A DNA stretch of 64,000 nucleotides from Trachythela sp. YZ-2020 (taxonomy: Eukaryota; Cnidaria; Anthozoa; Malacalcyonacea; Clavulariidae), in assembly GCA_016169945.1 (NCBI GenBank), contig JADLSH010000358.1, forward strand, positions 4,559,001 to 4,623,000, written 5' to 3'. The notes beneath the pieces were generated by a model, which saw only the letters and a program-made list of their open reading frames with translations, was not told the DNA's origin and searched no databases. Shown here one piece after another: positions 43,379 through 56,015 of this stretch; the stretch's first letter is position 1, and every line of letters starts with the position of its first letter. The position numbers and the translations under genes were made by a program.

Positions 43379-46229
43379 GGGACGGACCATTATTTTTTTG
43401 GAGAGGGGGATGAAAATCTTTCCAAGACAAACAATTTTTTTCTGTGTTGTTGTCTCTGCAAAAAAATTTTTTGTGGTTGCTTCTTACTGCTTGCAACTTT
43501 TTTCTAGCTAGTGACTGCTGTAACACCGCGGGGAAATGTCTGCGCATTTTATTACATAACAAACAACTAACTCGTTTTTCAGTATTTATTAAAAACAGCA
43601 ATTCTAAAATAGATAAATGGTCCAGTAATGCTTGTCATTTCTTTTCCTGACATATGTACACTAAAAATGGTAAACGTTTCATTCTCTTACTTTCTGTTCA
43701 TTTTATCTAAAGAACTATTGATTGAAACAAGCGCGTCTATAATCCTTATAGACGCCTTGTTGTACTAAAGATATTAAAACTGGCAACCTATGGCTATATC
43801 CACCTGGCAAGCTGCACATGACACAATGAACCAGGGCCTTTTTTAAGAAATTGTTAGCGGGGGGGGCATAATCGAAAGGGGACGTAACAAGTAGGTGGTG
43901 TATTACAGGTGTGGAGAGCTGAAGGGGGGTCTGAATTTTTGTATTCTTGAGTCTCTGTGGCTTGATTTCCTGCAGTTTCAGAGAAATTTTTTTATATATC
44001 CATCTAAATGGAGCCAGGTTTTGTTGTGAGAATACCATAACTTTCTTCTAAACCCCCCTTTATGTTAGGGGGGGCTAACATAAAACCTTGGTTATTGAAT
44101 AACCTCATTAAACAGCTTATAAAGTTTGCAAACTATCTTTTTTTCACTTTTCGTATGTGCAAACAATTTATTTGGACTTTTTTGCGTTTGAAAACAATTT
44201 TTTTAAGGATTTATCATCCCCCCCTCCAAAAAAAAAACGATGAGACAGATGGCTCTGTTTTCACATTCGCAGCTCTAAATTCGCATTCGAATGTAGAGCC
44301 AGACAGGACATTTTCATAGTAAAACCGCAATAACTTCGGAATGGTTTAAGCAATAGAAAAAATATGCAATGCAGTTCTTCATTAATATTAAATGAATCGA
44401 ATAACGCGCGGCCATGATCGAATGTAGAGCCAGAGTCGTCAAATTCACGGAAAAATACTTATATCTCGAGAATGAAAAAAAGCCAATAAAATCATTCAAT
44501 ACCATTCTGCATTAGCTCTTAAAGTATAAAATAAAAAAGTCTAGAAGTTTGTACCTTGCAAAGTTTTCTCTCGAGACCTCGCAGACGGTTTGTTGTCATA
44601 CAACGTAAAAATGCCATCGTGCTGAAGCAGACATCCAAACATAGAAATAAAATCGATATATTTTTAAAACAGCTGAATGTATCGAAATATAAGTTAATGC
44701 CGTTCTTCATTAGCATTAGGAAAATTCAATCAAGCAATCCAAACCTTTTCAACTAGTTCGGTATCCTCTGTAGGCCTCGCAGAAGATGCATGTCATTATA
44801 CGCCGCCATGTGTAAATTTGAGAGACCTAGACTCTTGTCGTAGACATAATGTGGTATTTCTCCAAAACGACGCCACTGATTCCTTAACGGTTTCATGCCG
44901 TTCTTGATTAATATCAAAGCAATAAATTCCATAAATTTCCGACCTTCCAAGTCATTCTGTTTTGCTTATATTTCGTGCATAACGAGTCTTGTCGATGCGC
45001 GTCAGCCTGCCACAAACTCGAAACTGAGGAAGAACGTTCGCATACGAAACAGAATATCTCGTCAACGCAAAGCTGTTTTTCTATAATATTTCGTGCTGTT
45101 CTTCGTTAATACCAGAAGCATTGAATTTGTCAAAATTCATTCACCTTTCCTGTTTAGTTTTTAGTGTAGAGCGAACAAAAGCCAATAACATCGCTACGCG
45201 CACCCCCCTGATCCGCCTATCAAAACAAAACTGCATTAATCCGCGGGATTTTCCCAATGTTGTGGACGTATAGTATTGTATGTAGACAACATTATATTTA
45301 TCTTTGGGAAAACACCGCGGATTAATAGCGGATTAATGCAGTTTTGTTTCGTATGCGAACGTCCTCCCTCAGTTTCGAGTTTGTGGGAGGCTGACGCGCA
45401 TCGACAAGACTTGTTATGCACGAAATATAAGCAAAACAGAATGACTTGGAAGGTCGGAAATTTATGGAATTTATTGCTTTGATGTTAATCAAGAACGGAA
45501 TGAAACCGTTAAGGAATTAGTCGCGTCGTCTTGGAGAAATACCACATTATGTCCGCGACAAGAGTCTGGGTCTCTCAAATCATACTATGCTCAAATTTAC
45601 ACATGGTGGCGTATAATGACACGCATCTTCTGCGAGGCCTACAGACGATACCGAACTAGTTGAAAAGGTTTGGATTGCTTGATTGAATTTTCCTAATGCT
45701 AATGAGGAACGGCATTAAACTATATTGCGATACATTTAGTCGTTTTAAAAATATATCGATTTTATTTCTATGTTTGGATGTCTGCTTCAGCACGACGGCA
45801 TTTTTACGTCGTATGACAACAAACCGTCTGCGAGGCCTCGAGAGAAAACTTTGCAAGGTACAAACTTCTAGACTTCTTTATTTTATACTTTAAGAGCTAA
45901 TGCAGAATGGCATTGAATGATTTTATTGTAAATTCTTTCGTTCTTGAGATATAAGAATGTTTCCGTGAATTTGACGACTCTGGCTCTACATTCGATCATG
46001 TATATTCTGCGAGGCCTCCAGAGAAAACCTGATAAGCTAAAAATGTCTAAGTTATTTTATTCGATTCATTTGATATTAATGAAGAACGGCATTGAATATT
46101 TTTTCTATTGCTTAAACCATTTTACTATGAAAATTTCCTGTCTGGCTCTACATTCGAATGTGAATATAGAGCTGCGAATATGAAACCCTCTCCATCTGTC
46201 TCATCGTCAAAAAAATAATTGTTCGTCCC
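43379..46229. mobile_element. 2.85 kb fold-back element with TAA duplication
   Basis: Ends read GGGACGGACCATTATTTTTT and an inverse GGGACGAACAATTATTTTTT, flanked by TAA at 43376-43378 and 46230-46232. Arms of about 1 kb (44230-45240 and 45280-46190) are inverse copies, centred near 45.26 kb around TGCATTAATCCGCGG and CCGCGGATTAATAGCGG. Additional non-palindromic sequence sits at 43.4-44.2 kb with a second end-like block near 44215, suggesting one palindrome inside another element. No coding gene. Confidence 0.8.
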
Positions 46230-46839
46230 TAAAACGCCAATATTTTTACCGTTTACTGATTTTCAAATTTTGGTATGCACTTCTTGCGGCACATGTGATT
46301 CAACAAGCTTCTGTATCGCAGGTTAACCTCTCGCCTCGTCTTATGCAATTTATAGTTTTGAATAAACAAACGTCCTGGAATTTCTGTCAATATTGAATAA
46401 ATCCCACGGGTTTTCGTCTCGTTTTCTTGGAATTTTGCATGTTATCGACAATATAGCCACATTTCTGCGAAAGAAACACAGGAGCCTACTAATCGCACAA
46501 ATAACAAATGGAAATGCTGATGAATGATATAACAAAAGAAATAAGACTAAAGATGTTTCTTTAACTCGTATTAAATTTGTATATAAAGTACTGTACCGGC
46601 ATAACAACAGTGTACTAAAATTTGAAAACCTTTCAAATGTTTACACCCGTTTTCAAAATTACGCGACCAGTCTATATGCAGGTTTTATATCAATCCGAAA
46701 AGTGTTTGGCTATTATATAGTAAGCCTCGACTTGTGTGTTTCGTTGTAGAGATATTAGACCATAGTCGCCAAACGGCGTGCGGTCAATTAAATCTGGAGC
46801 CAGGTCCGGTTAGTTCCCGCCAAAATCGCTGTATAGTCG

Positions 46840-48010
46840 TAACGAATAAATGTTATGCTATAATATTTTTTTTCATTCTTCACTGATAATTTGCACATTA
46901 TTTAAAACAATCGGCTTGTCTGTATTACTTTAAACAGCGACGAAGCTTGCCGCTTCTCACTTAAAACGCTCTGTCTCAGCCAAAAGTTACTTTATCGCAG
47001 AAAGATTTTTTTTCACTCTTCGTCATTAAAGCTCACATCATTTGAAGCTATTTTTAAGCTTATATCGCTTTAAACTTTGCCAGGACAACGTGCATAAGGT
47101 GAGTCCTCGAACAGCCACATACTGACACTGTCCACAAGTCAGTCAACAAGTCAGTCTACTAAAAGCGCTCTATCTCAGCGAAAAATGAACATATCCGTAA
47201 AATAATTTTTTACATTCTTCACTGATAATTTGCACATTATTTAAAACAATCGGCTTGTCTGTGTCATCAAACAGCGACATGTTGACACAGACGGTAAACA
47301 GGCTTGAAACGCTCTGTCTCAGCCAAAAGTTACTTTATCGCAGAAAGATTTTTCACTCTTCGTCATTAAAGCTCACATCATTTGAAGCTATTTTTATATC
47401 GCTTTAAACTTTGCCAGGACAACGTGCATAAGGTGAGTCCTCGAACAGCCACATACTGACACTGTCCACAAGTCAGTCAACAAGTCAGTCTACTAAAGCG
47501 CTCTATCTCAAAATGAACATATCCGTAAAATAATTTTTTACATTCTTCACTGATAATTTGCACATTATTTAAAACAATCGGCTTGTCTGTAGCGCTTTTA
47601 GTTTCCTCAGAAGGGCTCGCACAAGTTAGGTCATCAAACAGCGACATGTTGACACAGACGGTAAACAGGCTTGCCGCTTCTCACTTAAAACGCTATGTCT
47701 CAGCCAAAAGTTACTTTATCGCGGAAAGATTATTTTTCATTCTTCGTCATTAAAGCTCACATCATTTGAAGCTATTTTTAAGCTTATATCGCTTTAAACT
47801 TTGCCTGGACAACGTGCACAAGGTGAGTCCTCGAACAGCCACATATTGACATTGTCCACAAGTCAGTCAACAAGTCAGTCTACTAAAAGCGCTCTATCTC
47901 AGCGAAAAATGAACATATCCGTAAAATATTTTTTTTCGTTCTTCCCTGATAATTTGCACGTTATTTAAAACAATCGACTGGTCTGTAGCGCATTTAGTTT
48001 GCATAAGTTA
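46840..48010 (+). repeat. Tandem array of 290-390 bp units in the left arm
   Basis: Successive units start near 46840, 47165, 47490 and 47886. Landmarks CTTTAAACTTTGCC, GGACAACGTGCA and TCCTCGAACAGCCACATA repeat. Units differ in small deletions. Confidence 0.8.
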
Positions 48011-48387
48011 GGTCATGCTCGTTCATATGCTGGACTCACCCATGCGGGTTTGTACAGGACTGTAATTGATACAGATAAATTTATTTACTAGTAATATTAA
48101 TTAATTACAGATTAATTTATTTAATATAGTATGTTTGGGCATTTGGTTTGGGTTTCAATTCGGCTTATTTTTTATATCGAAAGCTCAACAGTCATTGTTA
48201 TGATGTTTCGTCACGTATTCCAGCTGCTTGAAGTTTATATTCTTCTTAAGAGTTTGTGTACTAAAACTTGATATGAGGATATGGCATGGGACGAGGCAGT
48301 TCAGTTTAATTTGGCATGCACCTGAATGCACCTGCACTCTAATTGAGTGGGAAACCGATATCAGTCATATTATATATATATATATAT

Positions 48388-48996
48388 AGTCAAATCTGCA
48401 GACATGCATGTTTCGCCGTTCAACGGCTCGTCAGTGCAGCTTGTAACGCAGTCTAGATGCGAGTGACTTCGTATATTTATACACCATACTCTTGCCCTCA
48501 CCAAGCGCATGTGGTACAATACTCAGACACATGCGCATCCAGACATGCGTGAAGTGTCTTGGGGCCAGAGTGCTCAAACGACCACAAGGGAAGTGAGCTT
48601 TTGCATTATAGCTTATAGCCACCAATTAACCTCACAGAGTGCTCAACAACACAAAGTGAAGGAGCATATATAGTCAAATCTGCAGACATGCATGTTTCGC
48701 CGTTCAACGGCTCGTCAGTGCAGCTTGTAACGCAGTCTAGATGCGAGTGACTTCGTATTTATACACCATACTCTTGCCCTCACCAAGCGCATGTGGTACA
48801 ATACTCAGACACATGCGCATCCAGACATGCGTGAAGTGTCTTGGTGTCAGAGTGCTCAAACGACCACAAGGGAAGTGAGCTTTTGCATTATAGCTTATAG
48901 CCACCAATTAACCTCACAGAGTGCTCAACAACACAAAGTGAAGGAGCATATATAGTCAAATCTGCAGACATGCATGTTTCGCCGTTCATGTTTCGC
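48388..48996 (+). repeat. 284 bp tandem duplication, 2.1 copies
   Basis: AGTCAAATCTGCAGACATGC begins at about 48388, 48672 and 48955. The first is preceded by a TA microsatellite. Each unit has an inner TTTCGCCGTTCAACGGC hairpin-like word. Confidence 0.9.
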
Positions 48997-50260
48997 CGTT
49001 CATAATATATATATATAGATATCATATATGAATTATAGCCAACATCAAATCATCAATACTAAAACCCACAAGAGTGCTAAATTTTATCAATGCTGGGACA
49101 ACTCAACGTAATTTTAATATTTTAGTAACTAAAGTAATATATACTTGTAAACATGTAATTTAATCTTATAGCATATATGATCCTGCTTGTAGTTTCTTAA
49201 AAAATAATATATACTTGTAAATATATAATTTAATCTACATTTATCATACAATCGTTCTTGTAATTATTTCCAAAAATTCATTTTGGAGATAAAACTATTT
49301 TTAAGCGCCGCATCCGAATAAGCAATGCGGTGCAATGAAGCACCGTCAGAATTGTTGGAGAAGCCAAACTAAAAACAACTACATTAGGGTGGCGAGGTGT
49401 AATTAAAGATTTCTAGGACTGAAACTGGGTAACCCTGCCTTGTTGAGAGCATGAAAATGATGACTCTTGCTCATGACTGAAAAATGTCTACCCCACTCCT
49501 GAACGATCTTCGGGAACGGCAATTCCTGCGTTCTAGGAGATGATTTGACAGTAAAGGGGATTGTTATTTCCCTTTGTCTCCCGACTATATAGGCGGCCCA
49601 GCAGCCAATATTAGGGCCAGCATGAAAATAAGTGACCACCCCTCTGATAACGGTTCAATATTTTCATCTCAATATTATACCATGGGTGAGTCCAGCATAT
49701 GAACGAGCATGACCTAACGAAACTAAAGCGCTACAGACCAGTCGATTGTTTTAAATAACGTGCAAATTATCAGTGAAGAACGAAAAATATTTTACGGATA
49801 TGTTCATTTTTCGCTGAGATAGAGCGCTTTTAGTAGACTGACTTGTTGACTGACTTGTGGACAGTGTCAGTATGTGGCTGTTCGAGGACTCACCTTATGC
49901 ACGTTGTCCTGGCAAAGTTTAAAGCGATATAAGCTTAAAAATAGCTTCAAATGATGTGAGCTTTAATGACGAAGTGAAAAAATCTTTCTGCGATAAAGTA
50001 ACTTTTGGCTGAGACAGAGCGTTTTATTACCGTCTGTGTCAACATGTCGCTGTTTGATGACCTAACTTATGCGAGCTCTCCTGAGGAAAGTAAAAGCGCT
50101 ACATACAAACCGATTGTTTTAAATAATGTGCAAATTATCAGTGAAGAATGAAAAAATATATTATAGCATAACATTTATTCGTTACGACTATACAGCGATT
50201 TTGGCGGGAACTAACCGGACCTGGCTCCAGATTTAATTGACCGCACGCCGTTTGGCGACT

Positions 50261-50526
50261 TGACTTATGCAAGTTGTTTAGAGAAATCTAGAAGCAGTAG
50301 AGACTCGGCGATTGTGTTATATCATACTTCTTTTCTTGACAAAGAACGAAAACAAATATTGTTAGAATAGGTGAAGCCTTTGTGGAGTTACAGCCATTTG
50401 AACATGAACGCCATGCCTCTGGCTCTAGATTCAATTTGAATATAGAGCTGCGAATCTGAAACTGGAGCTGAGCAGCCTATGGTAGATATTAGCTTTGTAA
50501 CATTCATTAAGAGTTTGACAAAAAAG
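50261..50526. other. No gene recognised
   Basis: Short linker. The segment near 50410-50460 resembles part of the 46.15 kb fold-back arm (around ATATAGAGCTGCGAAT). Confidence 0.4.
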
Positions 50527-50765
50527 AAATTTTAGAGTTTGGGTTTTGGTCGAGGGTCAGAAGTCGAGGGTCGAGGGTGGAAGGTCGAGGTCGAGGGTAG
50601 AAGGTCGAGGGTCGAAAGTCGATGTCGAGGGTCGAAAGTCGATGTCGAGGGTCGAAAGTCGAGGGTCGAATGTCGAGGTCGAGGGTCGAAAGTCGAGGTC
50701 GAAAAATTGATTTCATTGGTACTGTTGAATTTGAGTAGAACGCTGAATGGTGTAAAAACGTTTAA

Positions 50766-51288
50766 GGGCCTGTTCATATGATCCGGCCGCTTGCCGAGAC
50801 GTCTCGCCTAGCGGGACGAATATTTTCGTGTGTTCATATGGAGTTTTTCATCCCGCTTGTCGAGATGAAATTACAATGTTGTTCTATAATTAGCGCTGCA
50901 AAACATGTACATTTCATGCACGCAACACAAATATTTTAACGATTTTGTTGTTGCTTTTTATTTTTTTGCAATAAAAAGCATTGGTTTAGCAACATGTTTC
51001 ATGCTTGATTGTAAAACTAACATAAAACTACGTAAAAATCGTCAAATTAAGCGACAAAATCGGAAATTTGGTTTCTCGATTTCATCCCGGTAGACAGGCT
51101 GGCGTGTTCATATGGAATATTTTTCATCCCGCCTACCTATGATCTCGGCTCAGAGGCGAGATCTCGCCAAGCGGGCCAGCCCGCTTTCTCATATGAACAC
51201 GATGTAAATTTTTATAGTAAAAGTACTAGGAGGCGAGATCATAGGTAGGCGAGACGTCTCGGTAAGCGGGATCATATGAACAGGCTCC
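50766..51288. mobile_element. 520 bp MITE
   Basis: Ends are GGGCCTGTTCATATGATCC and the inverse GGATCATATGAACAGGCTCC, followed by inverse blocks CGAGACGTCTCGCC. TAA precedes the left end but is not clearly repeated on the right. Inner copies of TTCATATGGA occur twice. No coding gene. Confidence 0.75.
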
Positions 51289-51289
51289 A

Positions 51290-51730
51290 GTGGGGTGAAA
51301 AATTATTTCCGGACAGGTAAAAGAGTAATAAAGGGTATTTCCAGAGGGGTAAAAGTTTTTCACAGTGGCAAAAAGTGCATTTCCAGAATGGGTGGTGAGG
51401 TATTTCCAGAGGGGTTGTAAGCGTGTTCAACCTGTCAACCAGGTATTTCCAGGGTGGTTGTTGGATAATATTTCCAAAGGGGTTATTTCTTGTTTCCAAA
51501 GGGGATGTCTGCACCAATGGTCTGCACTGCCCTTGACGGGGCAGGGTCGGGGGGGGGGGGGTAAAGCCAAGAAAATGTATTTCCATAGGGGGCTAAACAC
51601 TATTCCAGAGGGGGCAAAACATCTATCCTAGGAGGTTTTGAGACAGAATTTCCAAGGGGGGAAAACCATTTTTTCTAGTTTCCAGAGGGGTAAAAATAGT
51701 GAAATACGGAGGTTCTCGACAGGGGGGGTG
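51290..51730 (+). repeat. Degenerate repeat of TATTTCCAGAGGGG
   Basis: The word ATTTCCAGAGGGG or close variants recurs about a dozen times in 440 bp at irregular spacing, with a run of G near 51552. Origin unknown. Frames in it are low complexity. Confidence 0.65.
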
Positions 51731-52318
51731 CAGATATTAAATGTAATAGTCCATTTTTGAACTATTTTCATAACTATTTTTAGTTATGACCGCGGCCTTG
51801 TCAATTTAACAACAATTATAAAATCTAAATTTAGAATCATTAATTTAACTTACTAATCAATATTTCGTGTTAATATTTACGAAAATAAGTTCTGTAAATT
51901 GACAAAAGTATAGTTTTTAAAAAATTTTACACCATTCAGCATTCTACTCAAATTCAACAGTACCAATCAAATCAATTTTCCGACCTCGACTTTCGACCCT
52001 CGACCTCGACTTTCGACCCTCGACCTCGACATTTGACCCTCCACCTCGGTCGGCTTTTGACCCTCGACCTCGGCTTTTGACCCTCGACCTTCCACCCTCG
52101 ACCTCGACCTTCCACCCTCGACCTCGACCTTCCACCCTCGACCCTCGACCTCTGACCCTCGACCCTCGAGTTTTGGTCAACAGTACCAATGAAATCAATT
52201 TTTCGACCTCGACTTTCGACCCTCGACTTTCGACCCTCGACCTCGACCTTCCACCCTCGACCTCGACCTTCCACCCTCGACCTCTGACCCTCGACCAAAA
52301 CCCAAACTCGAAATTTTA

Positions 52319-53160
52319 CAACAATATACTATGAGCGCAATAGTCTAGCGCAAGCAGTTTGACACAAAGTTAATGACCATTAAATAATGATTCTTCGAAC
52401 TTTCAAAGTCATTGACGAGATAGATTTTGTTGTTCGGCTTTGTTACTCTTTTAGTTTCTATATCTAACAATATTTTGGTTCAATATTCTTCTCTATTAAA
52501 AAATAAAATACCGTTTGAAATGTATTTTTTTACACTCTGCTATTTATAGATCGTGTGACAAAAACCATAGAAATATATACGCAAAGACCGTGACAAATCC
52601 TTTTTATAGTTTCAAATTTTCGATGCTTTGTTATTTCCATTGCTATTGTCATTCTTATTTCATTTACAGTTCTGAATTCTGACACACTTCTACTAGCAAC
52701 GTGAGCGCATGAATTCTCCATCACCCTACAGCTTACAGGCACAGAATAATATACAGATATGAAACTCAAGCCAAATTGTGTCACACGCTTTACTGCTCAT
52801 GCGCGACCATTGGCAATTTTCGAAGGAAAGTAGTTCGTACAGTGGGCGAAATTCGGCGACGATGGGCGACATTATGCGACGATGGGCAAAATTAGGCCAC
52901 ATCACAGTTGGTGACCTTGGGTGATTATGGGTAAAAATGGACAAAATTGAATAGCAATATACAGATATACAGTAAAAGTTTGAAATACAACAGTAAATAT
53001 CAAAAATATAGTTCAGTTGTCAAAATATATTTGTTCTTTAATTCTTATGGGCAAGGAACATACAGTTTATCAGAATAGTTGGCAAAAATAACAAGGAAGA
53101 TTTCTATCAACTGCTCACTGACAATTCTCTCATACTGTTAAAAAGCGTTTGGAAGTACTT
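52319..53160. other. No gene recognised
   Basis: AT-rich. A short array with GCGACGATGGGC near 52855-52890. No domain. Confidence 0.4.
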
Positions 53161-53910
53161 AAAGGGGTCCAATACCAAAAATATTTTTTTCTACCGTTTC
53201 ATAGAATTGAAACTTATCTAGTAGTATGTTGTTAGGCTCGATTCTATGACAAAAAAAATATGTTGTTGCAAAATATAGTTGCCATGGTTACCATGATAAA
53301 GCACCCCAAACGATGAAATTCATGCAATTTTATAAACATGATTATTAGATCATCCTTAATGATAAAATTCTGGAATAACGTTTATTTTCTAACAAACAAC
53401 AATATCTAGGAGTTGAACTAAAACTATCTCCATTGAGGCTTTTTCAACAGTTTTACGGACCAAATATTAAAAGGGAATATGATGATTCCCACGGAAACTG
53501 TCACTGCTTCAAAACTATTCAATAAAATTTAATTATTTTAGTTCATCTTCTAGAGGTAGATATGCTGAGTCTGTCCTGTAAATTTCATTAGAAGAGCTTT
53601 GAAACTTCAATAGTTATCTTGCAGGCAATATATGAAGCTGGCTTTTTCGGTAAGCTCAGAAAAACAACTTTAAAGTTTTTGCATATATTAATAACTTATA
53701 CAAAACAATATAATGGAACAATGAAACAATAGAGCAAAATAATAAAACCCTGTTATGTGCTCAGGGTAAAACCATAATAAATATAAGATTTTGCTAAATT
53801 CGCGCGTTCTTGATGTATTTTTCAGTGAATAACTACTGAGCTTTGATAAAGGAGCCATTTAAGATTGTAAATAAATAAAATTTTATTTTTTTGGTATTGG
53901 ACATCCCTTT
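53161..53910. mobile_element. 750 bp TIR element
   Basis: The left end AAAGGGGTCCAATACCAAAA has an imperfect inverse at the right (GGTATTGGACATCCCTTT). No coding gene and no clear target duplication. Confidence 0.55.
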
Positions 53911-54249
53911 GGGGTGACGACGACAGATTCGCCGGAATTTTATAACAGGTCGCCTTTGGCCACGTGTAATTAAATGGTCGTCTCATATAATACCCGTAAT
54001 GCCAACAGAGTATCGGGTGTCATTAGGTGGAATATATGGAATTGCGCCTAAGAATATATGGAATTGTGAGGAAGTTGCATGAAAGAGCCTGGTGATACCA
54101 AAGCTTGGATATGCAGGTGCAGCAAGGGATGATTTTTATAAGAAAAGTTGGCAATGTTGAAAGATCAGCGACGCGCCGTTGTCTGGGGTATGAAATAATT
54201 AACAATGTTAATAAACTGCTTCCAAATCTCCACGTGAACATGACGCTGT

Positions 54250-54375
54250 ACAAAGAGTCATCGATGTATCTACCAAGCTGATCAGATATGAGATCAGTGT
54301 ACTAATCCAAGATCTGCTTTTCCACAAAACCATAAGTTCACTTGGCATTATTGGGACCCATTTTGGTTCCCATGG
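54250..54375 (-). pseudogene. Penelope-like RT fragment
   Basis: The minus strand reads VAMGTKMGPNNAK, stop, then YGFVEKQIL. The MGTKMGP-xxA motif followed by the E-x-x-I/L helix is the RT motif of Penelope-like elements. Only about 40 codons, with stops. The region to the left may hold more, but I could not read it. Confidence 0.45.
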
Positions 54376-54384
54376 CTACAACAT

Positions 54385-55136
54385 TTAGTTGTTGGTAATG
54401 CTCACAATCAAAAGAAAACTGTTGAGAGTGAGCACGTCTAATTCAGCCAATCGGATCAAAACAGTGGTAGACGGTGCCTTGTCAAGACGCTTTATATCTA
54501 GGAAGAATTTTAGGGTCCTCAAACCATCATGATGCGGAATTACAGTGTACAGAGGTAGAGCTCTTTTTTGGATTCGTTCGTTGTCTTCCGATAGGTAACT
54601 AGAAAGGCTTGAATGGAAAGCCTGACATGCATATTCGAGGACAGAACTAATACAGGCACAGTAAAAATTGATCAAGGAAATAATATCAACTTCCGCACGT
54701 TTTAACTGTTTCATAAGATAAAGTCGCTTTGAAGCTTTTAGTAGAATATTTTCTACATGGACATTCCACTTTAGGTCATCAGTAATAGTCACTCCTAAGA
54801 TTTTTGCAGATGTTACTATTTCGAAGTGCTACTTTACTTTAACTGGTTCATCTTTGCAGGGATCTTTGGTAAACTTTATTCTAAGTTATTTGCATTTTGC
54901 TGAAATTTATTATTATTCGACCAATCAACCACTTGGCCAACTATGTCTTGTAAATTGCTATCTTCAGTCCTGGGGAATGTGGATAACCTCCGAAATTGTG
55001 GAGTCATCTGCGAATTTCCACATATTACTTGTTGAATCTTCTGGGACGCTCAAATTGTTAATCATAACAAGAAATAGCCATGGTCCCAATTTGGTTCCTT
55101 TTGGTACTCCAGCCAGGACTTGCAATACATTAGAAT
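54385..55136 (-). pseudogene. LINE RT palm-thumb fragment
   Basis: Starts near 55136 with LAGVPKGTKLGPWLFLVMIN and a FADDST catalytic box. After a stop-ridden stretch it continues in a 135-codon frame: DLKWNVHVENILLKASKRLY then SVLEYACQAFHSSL. This is a CR1/L2-like RT of a different subfamily from the copies at 10 and 20 kb. Truncated and broken. Confidence 0.75.
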
Positions 55137-55138
55137 GG

Positions 55139-55850
55139 CACTTATAATCGAATTACTTCGTATGTACAACGCTAAAGTAGTTCCTTATTTCACATACTGC
55201 TCAACCGTCTGGAACGACGGAAATCGTGCAAATCTTGAAAAACTTCACAAAATGCAAAAAAGGGCAGCTCGTGTTATAACTAGTTCTAACTACGAAATAA
55301 GATCAAAAACTATCATTAGGAATGTAAGATGAATTCCAATAAAATTTACCCTGCAAAAAAGGGATATCTTAATGACATTCAAGGCTATTCGTCGTGCTGC
55401 GCCCGAGTACATTAATAACATGTTTCATCAATGTAACAATAATACATACCAATGCGGAGCAACAGGCGCAAACCAATATTAGGCAAGCCTAATAAAAACT
55501 TCATGAAAAAAGTTTCTCTTACCGTGGAGCTTGTGCCTGGAATAACATATCCAATGACCTTGTCTACAACCACGAGCAATTATCAACTAATCATTTCAAG
55601 ACCTTACTTGCCAACTACTTCAGTGCACTAAATGAAGGTTGATAATGCTCATCCATGCAATAAGTCCTATCGGAATACATATTTTTTAATATTTTCGTTA
55701 CTTAAGGACTTAAATTGTTGTACATAGACTGTTCTTTTGTTTTGTTTTTTATATAATTGATGTCAATAGTTTACAAACGGCCCCTTGAAAAGCAGCATTA
55801 GCTGAAGGGCCACCGTTTTTAAATAATAAAATAATAATGAAAACATTATT
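55139..55850 (+). pseudogene. LINE C-terminus and 3' UTR (third copy)
   Basis: Reads VVPYFTYCSTVWNDGNRANL, then KMQKRAARVI. After a stop it reads FTLQKRDILMTFKAIRRAAP, the thumb and tail of a Jockey/CR1-like ORF2. The 3' end has ACGGCCCCTTGAAAAGCAGC and an AAATAATAAAATAATAA tail, matching the UTR of the copy at 13.6-14.0 kb. It joins head-on with the minus-strand LINE at 55136. Confidence 0.7.
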
Positions 55851-56015
55851 GATATAACTTTTCTTAGATATATACTATTGTAAATCTCACTTCTAGAGGT
55901 AACTTACAATTGACTACTTAAATCACATAAGGCTATATATATATATTATTAATATTTAAAAGAAATACGGATAGTCTAAATATTCATTAGTTCAGGATTA
56001 GTCCATTCTTTATTT

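Larger units (their letters stand above)
46764..50260. mobile_element. 3.5 kb fold-back with tandemly expanded left arm
   Basis: The left end AGTCGCCAAACGGCGTGCGG recurs inverted at the right end. The left arm (46764-48060) holds three to four units of a block with AGCGCTCTATCTCAGCGAAA, TGATAATTTGCACATTATTT and CACAAGTCAGTCAACAAGTC. The right arm (49683-50260) has only about one and a half. The spacer is about 1.6 kb and contains its own tandem duplication. No coding gene recognised. Confidence 0.75.
50527..52318. mobile_element. 1.8 kb fold-back with TCGA minisatellite arms
   Basis: The left end AATTTTAGAGTTTGGGTTTT has a near-inverse at 52299-52318 (CCCAAACTCGAAATTTTA). Both arms carry a minisatellite of GGTCGAGGGTCGAAAGTCGA type (50555-50705; inverse array 51975-52290). 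Both then read an inverse-repeated stretch that includes CAGTACCAAT and ATTCTACTCAAATTCAAC. The spacer contains a MITE and a degenerate repeat. It resembles the 15984-17812 fold-back in design, though the unit sequence differs. Confidence 0.8.

Noticed and set aside
50507..52334. Several Arg/Gly or Pro/Ser/Thr-rich small proteins
   Set aside because: All are frames through the GGTCGAGGGTCGAAA minisatellite arms.
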